Source: Nitrospirota bacterium
GTDB taxonomy: Bacteria > Nitrospirota > Thermodesulfovibrionia > Thermodesulfovibrionales > Dissulfurispiraceae
Assembly: GCA_021791055.1 (NCBI GenBank)
Contig: JAJYXI010000002.1
Location: forward strand, 1 to 50,348
Length of the DNA: 50,348 bases
Direction of reading: 5' to 3'
Made by a program: the position numbers and the translations under genes. The first letter of the stretch is position 1. Each line of letters starts with the position of its first letter. The notes below the pieces were generated by a model. That model had not been told where the DNA came from, ran no database searches, and saw only the letters and a list, made by a program, of their open reading frames with translations. Below are positions 46,621-50,348 of this stretch, in pieces.

Positions 46621-46851
46621 ATGCATTTTAAGATAAAAGGGGCAATGCGGGAAATTGAAACTATTGCAACAGGACATGGAATAAAAAATTTGAATAGATT
46701 AAACAAGATATACGGGAAAGCAAACTGGAGAAAATTGAAAGGCATTTGTAATGTAGAACTGGAAGACGGCACTGTTCTTGTGGCTGAAGTGCATTGGTAT
46801 GAGGGACACGGCGTCGGGAAGAAAGAAATAAAAATCAAAAGATATTTATAG
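46621..46851 (+). CDS. Small basic protein of unknown function, first of a pair
   Basis: A 76-residue protein that I recognise only as a recurring small ORF type without assigned function. It is rich in Lys, Arg and Gly, with AMREIETIATGHGIKNLNRL in the N-terminal half and VAEVHWYEGHGVGKKEIKIK at the C-terminus. An alternative start at residue 9 (MREIET) has AAGGGG close upstream. It is directly followed by a second small gene whose ribosome site overlaps its stop, so the two are coupled. The context resembles that of toxin-antitoxin pairs, but no known family is recognised. Confidence 0.65.
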   Translation: MHFKIKGAMREIETIATGHGIKNLNRLNKIYGKANWRKLKGICNVELEDGTVLVAEVHWYEGHGVGKKEIKIKRYL

Positions 46852-46860
46852 GGAGTGACC

Positions 46861-47082
46861 ATGAAAAAACATTTTATGATTTGTGTAAATAACCGCGGCT
46901 ATGAAGCGTCGCTGGAACCAAGAAAGCTATATGAGGTATTGACTGACAGGGCAGCCGAAAAGCATCATCAGATAAGAGTTATCGACGAATCCGGCGAGGA
47001 TTATTTATATCCTAAAAGTTTTTTTGCGCCTGTAAGGTTGCCTAATATTACAAAAGAAAAATTAGATTTGGTAGCGGCATAA
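46861..47082 (+). CDS. Small protein of unknown function, second of a pair
   Basis: A 73-residue protein from ATG 46861, with GGGAG five bases upstream overlapping the stop of the preceding gene. A GTG at 46855 in the same frame is less likely. The sequence MICVNNRGYEASLEPRKLYE with LRV-like IRVIDESGEDYLYPKSFF is a compact beta-type fold found widely as a small hypothetical protein. Function unknown. Confidence 0.7.
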   Translation: MKKHFMICVNNRGYEASLEPRKLYEVLTDRAAEKHHQIRVIDESGEDYLYPKSFFAPVRLPNITKEKLDLVAA

Positions 47083-47095
47083 CCTTTCACTTGCA

Positions 47096-47467
47096 ATGAA
47101 CAGATTATTTTTAAAAAGTCTGACCGCATTTATCATAAGCATCGCGCTTATTTATATGCTCATGCCTGTGCCGGTGTCGGCAAGCGAAGCTCAGACTGCC
47201 GATTCGCTCGCAGGCGTATGGGCATGCCAGTCAATATACGGAGGGCATTATACAGGCCGCTCATGCCGGACATTGCCGTGGCTGAAACTCAATGCAGACA
47301 AAAGCTACACATGGGGAAGCGAGCAAGGCACATGGGAGTTTAAGGACAATATCTTGCGTCTCTCTGCTCGAAAAGGCACGGGGCGTCTTAATAACGACGG
47401 ACAGTTGATCATCGAATATCAATCGAACGGAATAAACTATCAGCAGACTCTATACAAACGGAATTAA
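47096..47467 (+). CDS. Secreted small protein of unknown function
   Basis: A 123-residue protein with a signal peptide (FIISIALIYMLMPVPVSA, likely cut after SA). The mature part is about 95 residues and beta-rich (LAGVWACQSIYGGHY, WLKLNADKSYTWGSEQGTWE), like a small lipocalin or META-type barrel. Two Cys (ACQS and SCRT) could form a disulfide in the periplasm. It lies 13 bases after the preceding small gene, but its different cellular location suggests a separate role. Confidence 0.7.
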   Translation: MNRLFLKSLTAFIISIALIYMLMPVPVSASEAQTADSLAGVWACQSIYGGHYTGRSCRTLPWLKLNADKSYTWGSEQGTWEFKDNILRLSARKGTGRLNNDGQLIIEYQSNGINYQQTLYKRN

Positions 47468-47470
47468 ACT

Positions 47471-48934
47471 CTAAAATCCGTATTCCTTCCATCTCTTATC
47501 AACGAGCTTTTTTATCTCCTCGGACATGTATATCTCGTCAGGCCATTCGCGCGTCATGCCCTCTTCTCTCGTCTTCCTCGTCGCGTCGATTCCCATTTTT
47601 GAGCCGTAGCGAGGGAAATTCGCGGCGTGATCCAGATCGTCGAGCGGGCCTTCGGCAATAACCACATCCCTCTTCCAGTCCACATTATTTAAAACTCTCC
47701 ATGCCGTATATGAGATATTCTGGACATCCACATCATCGTCAACTATTATCAAGAGCTTTGCGAACATCATCTGTCCCTTGCCCCATAATCCGTGAATGAT
47801 CTTTTTTGCGTGTCCCGGATAACTTTTTTTAATGGACAACAACGCGCAGTTATGAAACACGCCCTCCATCGGAAGGTTCATGTCCTTTATCTCAGGGAAT
47901 TCAAGCCTGATAAGCGGCAGGAATATCCTCTCCGTAGCCTTTCCCATATAGCAGTCTTCCATCGGAGGCTTGCCTACTATTGTTGCCGGATATATCATAT
48001 CTTTCCTGTGGGTGATGCAGGTTGCGTGAAAGACTGGATAATTATCCGCTGCCGAATAAAATCCCGTATGGTCTCCGAACGGGCCTTCGATGCGCATCTC
48101 GCCAGGTTCGAGATAGCCCTCCATAACAAGCTCGCTGTTGGCAGGGACTTCTATATCGGATGTAATACACTTGACCATCTCGACAGGCTCTTTTCTTAAA
48201 AACCCCGCAAATAGCATTTCATCTACGGCCTCAGGCAAAGGAGCGCTCGACGCGTAAATTACTGCCGGATCGCTGCCGACCACAATCGCGGCTGGCATTC
48301 TCTGATTCAGCTTTTTATATTTATCATAGTGCCTTGCCCCGTCTTTATGTATATGCCAGTGCATTCCTGTGGTAGTTTTATCGTAGATGTGGATCCTGTA
48401 CATGCCGCAGTTAGAACGGCCTGTCTCAGGGTCTTTTGTGAATACCATCGGCAAAGTGATAAACCTCCCCTCGTCCGTAGGCTGCCCGTCACCCGGCCAG
48501 CATTTGATGATCGGGAATTTGGAAAGGTCGGGATTATCCTTTTCTATCACTTCCTGACACGGCGCGTCTTTAACCGTCTTTGGAAGCCATCTCGACATCT
48601 CAAAAAGCTTCGGCAGCATAGCGAGCTTTTCCATCAACGTCTTAGGAGGAGCTTGAGTCAACAAATCTTCTATGCGCTTGCCGATATCGTCAAGGTGATT
48701 GACCTCAAGGGAAAGGCACATCCTTTCGAACGAGCCGAAGATGTTTGTGACAACAGGATACTGAGAGCCTGTGACCTTTTCAAAATATAGCGCCTTGCCT
48801 CCGCCGGGGCTTTTGCACATCCTGTCCGTGATCTCGGAGATCTCGAGTATCGGGTCAACCTCAACCTTGACCCGGTGAAGAAGCCCTCTTTTTTCAAGGA
48901 CTGAGATAAACTCTCTTAAATCCTTATATGCCAT
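47471..48934 (-). CDS. UbiD-family decarboxylase
   Basis: A 487-residue prenyl-FMN-dependent decarboxylase of the UbiD family. Typical members remove CO2 from a polyprenylated hydroxybenzoate or a naphthoate in quinone synthesis. MHWHIHKDGARHY and MRIEGPFGDHTGFYSAADN carry the conserved Arg, Glu and Asp residues of the active site and the metal region. A menaquinone role is plausible for an anaerobe, but no ubiX or mqn gene is nearby to confirm it. The ATG overlaps the stop of ndk (TAATG). Confidence 0.9.
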   Translation of the reverse strand: MAYKDLREFISVLEKRGLLHRVKVEVDPILEISEITDRMCKSPGGGKALYFEKVTGSQYPVVTNIFGSFERMCLSLEVNHLDDIGKRIEDLLTQAPPKTLMEKLAMLPKLFEMSRWLPKTVKDAPCQEVIEKDNPDLSKFPIIKCWPGDGQPTDEGRFITLPMVFTKDPETGRSNCGMYRIHIYDKTTTGMHWHIHKDGARHYDKYKKLNQRMPAAIVVGSDPAVIYASSAPLPEAVDEMLFAGFLRKEPVEMVKCITSDIEVPANSELVMEGYLEPGEMRIEGPFGDHTGFYSAADNYPVFHATCITHRKDMIYPATIVGKPPMEDCYMGKATERIFLPLIRLEFPEIKDMNLPMEGVFHNCALLSIKKSYPGHAKKIIHGLWGKGQMMFAKLLIIVDDDVDVQNISYTAWRVLNNVDWKRDVVIAEGPLDDLDHAANFPRYGSKMGIDATRKTREEGMTREWPDEIYMSEEIKKLVDKRWKEYGF

Positions 48935-49347
48935 TACAGTATCTCTAATGCTGAAAAGAAATATCCTATCTCGAAGGCTGCTGTTTCAGGGGCATCAGAG
49001 CCATGCACGGCATTCCTTTCCATATTCTCCGCAAAGTCCTTTCTTATTGTTCCGGGTGCTGCATTCGCAGGATTTGTTGCACCCATGATCTCCCTGTTTT
49101 TTGCAATCGCACTTTCTCCTTCAAGAACCATAACAACTATCGGACCCTCTGACATGAAATCCGTAAGGCTGTCATAAAAGGGTCTGTCCTTATGAACAAT
49201 GTAGAAACCCTTCGCCTCTTCCTTTGTCATCCGGATTTTCTTCATAGTAGCAATCCTCAGGCCATTCTTTTCAAACCTGCTGATGATCTCTCCAATGACA
49301 TTCTTCTTTACTGCATCAGGCTTGATAATCGATAATGTCCTCTCCAT
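48934..49347 (-). CDS. ndk: Nucleoside diphosphate kinase
   Basis: Ndk transfers the terminal phosphate between NTPs and NDPs through a phospho-histidine. About 137 residues, starting [19 protein letters not shown]. The active-site motif is [13 protein letters not shown] with the catalytic His. ATG 49347 with GGAGG six bases upstream is the best start. It lies between mdh and a ubiD-family gene, which it overlaps. Confidence 0.96.
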   Translation of the reverse strand: MERTLSIIKPDAVKKNVIGEIISRFEKNGLRIATMKKIRMTKEEAKGFYIVHKDRPFYDSLTDFMSEGPIVVMVLEGESAIAKNREIMGATNPANAAPGTIRKDFAENMERNAVHGSDAPETAAFEIGYFFSALEIL

Positions 49348-49359
49348 CAAAATCCTCCA

Positions 49360-50286
49360 TTATAAATTTAATTTTGCAATAAGCGACTTTACTGCTGATA
49401 CAGATTTTTCAAAATCGGCCCTTTCCTGCTGATTTAAATTGAGTTCTACAATCTTCTCAACTCCGCCATTTCCAAGCATTACAGGCACACCTGTGTAAAT
49501 GCCATTAGTGCCGTATTCTCCATTAAGATATGCAGAACAAGGCAGCATCCTCTTCTCATCGAGGACAATAGCCTTAACCATCTGATATGTTGCAGCGGCA
49601 GGCGCATAATAGGCGCTGCCTGTCTTTAACAAAGCGACGATCTCGGCACCGCCATGCCTTGTCCTTTCGACAAGGGCCTCTATCCTGTCTTTACTGATAA
49701 GCTCGGTTATTGGAACACCTTTAACTGTTGTAAATCTCGGCATCGGAACCATTAAATCGCCATGTCCACCGAGGACAAGGGCCTCCACATCTTCGGGAGA
49801 TACGCACAATTCCCATGCCACAAATGTCCTGAACCGTGCAGAATCAAGGATTCCGCCCATTCCCATAACCCTGCCTGAATCAAATCCCGATACCTTCATA
49901 CTTACCTGTGCCATTACATCCATTGGATTTGTAACAACAATTATCACAGAGTCAGGAGAGAGCTTTGCTGTATTTTCCACGACATCGGATACAACCTTTG
50001 CATTCGCATTCAGAAGGTCATCCCTGCTCATTCCTGGCTTTCTTGGAAAGCCTGCAGTAACAACAATTACATTGGAATTCTCAGTGTGGGAATAATCATT
50101 TGTGCCTATGATGGAAGATGAAGATCCCCACAACGGACATGCCTCCGAAATGTCCAATGCCTTGCCCTGTGGCATGCCATCAGCAATATCAAAAAGCACA
50201 ACATCAGCAATCCCTGACTGTACAACCATCTGCGCAAGGGATGCGCCCACATTTCCCGCACCTATTACAGAAACCTTTTTCTTCAT
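49360..50286 (-). CDS. mdh: Malate dehydrogenase
   Basis: A 308-residue NAD-dependent malate dehydrogenase of the LDH-like group. The nucleotide fold is VSVIGAGNVGASLAQMV. The active-site loop GFPRKPGMSRDDLL has Arg where lactate dehydrogenases have Gln, so malate/oxaloacetate is the substrate. The catalytic His is in LGGHGDLMVPM. ndk follows after 12 bases. The rest of the window to 50348 (62 bases) holds no recognisable feature. Confidence 0.95.
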   Translation of the reverse strand: MKKKVSVIGAGNVGASLAQMVVQSGIADVVLFDIADGMPQGKALDISEACPLWGSSSSIIGTNDYSHTENSNVIVVTAGFPRKPGMSRDDLLNANAKVVSDVVENTAKLSPDSVIIVVTNPMDVMAQVSMKVSGFDSGRVMGMGGILDSARFRTFVAWELCVSPEDVEALVLGGHGDLMVPMPRFTTVKGVPITELISKDRIEALVERTRHGGAEIVALLKTGSAYYAPAAATYQMVKAIVLDEKRMLPCSAYLNGEYGTNGIYTGVPVMLGNGGVEKIVELNLNQQERADFEKSVSAVKSLIAKLNL

Positions 50287-50348
50287 TGCTCTCTCCTACT
50301 TGCCTAAATTAAGCGATTCTTTTGCATCACATGGATAGCAGGTGTACC

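Noticed and set aside
46391-46636. 81-codon frame across the cassette end and attC
   Set aside because: It crosses the cassette stop and attC hairpins, and its product is Arg/Pro-rich noise from the GC-rich site.

Overview
This 50 kb window is a chromosomal segment of moderate, AT-leaning base composition. It most resembles an anaerobic or microaerophilic Gram-negative bacterium of the Nitrospirota/Thermodesulfovibrionia type, or a related deltaproteobacterial lineage. That placement is inferred from gene content: periplasmic Tat-exported molybdoenzymes, an outer-membrane barrel, sigma-54 regulation, a PPi-type phosphofructokinase and a UbiD-family decarboxylase. No marker gene fixes it.

Layout. 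(1) 1-5.5 kb: a truncated ORF, a K+ channel, prmA, ychF, tatC, tatA/B and an outer-membrane protein. (2) 5.5-27.6 kb: an almost uninterrupted leftward block of molybdoenzyme genes. It holds two DMSO-reductase-family catalytic subunits (6228-9074 and 20159-22708), each with a four-cluster ferredoxin subunit and a TorD-type chaperone. Each is paired with a three-gene sensory module made of a PhnD-like periplasmic binding protein, a membrane histidine kinase and an NtrC-type sigma-54 activator, as in the arsenic-sensing AioXSR/ArrXSR systems. An ACR3 arsenite exporter is embedded in one module. Between the two lie a CheY-like regulator, an FmdE-like protein, a small unknown gene, a ModE-type regulator and a MoeA/MoaB-like molybdopterin-binding protein. 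(3) 27.7-38.7 kb: pfkA, then the pyrimidine operon pyrR-pyrB-pyrC-carA-(flavin reductase)-(membrane protein)-carB with a PyrR attenuator, an HsdR_N-like protein, a DUF2155-like lipoprotein and tRNA-Ser(GCT). (4) 38.9-50.3 kb: usp, tilS, degQ/htrA, hemW, a lone pyruvate-kinase C-terminal domain protein, ribD, a single integron-type gene cassette with its attC, small host ORFs, a ubiD-family gene, ndk and mdh.

How it works together. The two XSR modules probably sense an oxyanion (arsenic is the best guess) in the periplasm and switch on the matching molybdoenzyme operon from -24/-12 promoters visible at 9791-9806 and 22849-22864. ModE, whose likely operator lies at 16156-16186, would couple this to molybdate. 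TorD chaperones and the nearby Tat genes mature and export the enzymes, and ACR3 removes arsenite.

The most unusual signals are these. First, short tandem repeats of 7-8 bp units, with a different word at every locus, sit between genes and in frame inside at least six conserved enzyme genes; some supply stop codons or N-termini. Second, a solitary gene cassette at 45764-46581 has perfectly matched attC ends but no integrase nearby, and sits behind a near-consensus promoter. Third, a hairpin masks the ribosome binding site of the 9751-9086 ferredoxin gene, and the predicted sigma-54 start site falls inside it. Fourth, both molybdoenzymes differ from their relatives at a key residue.
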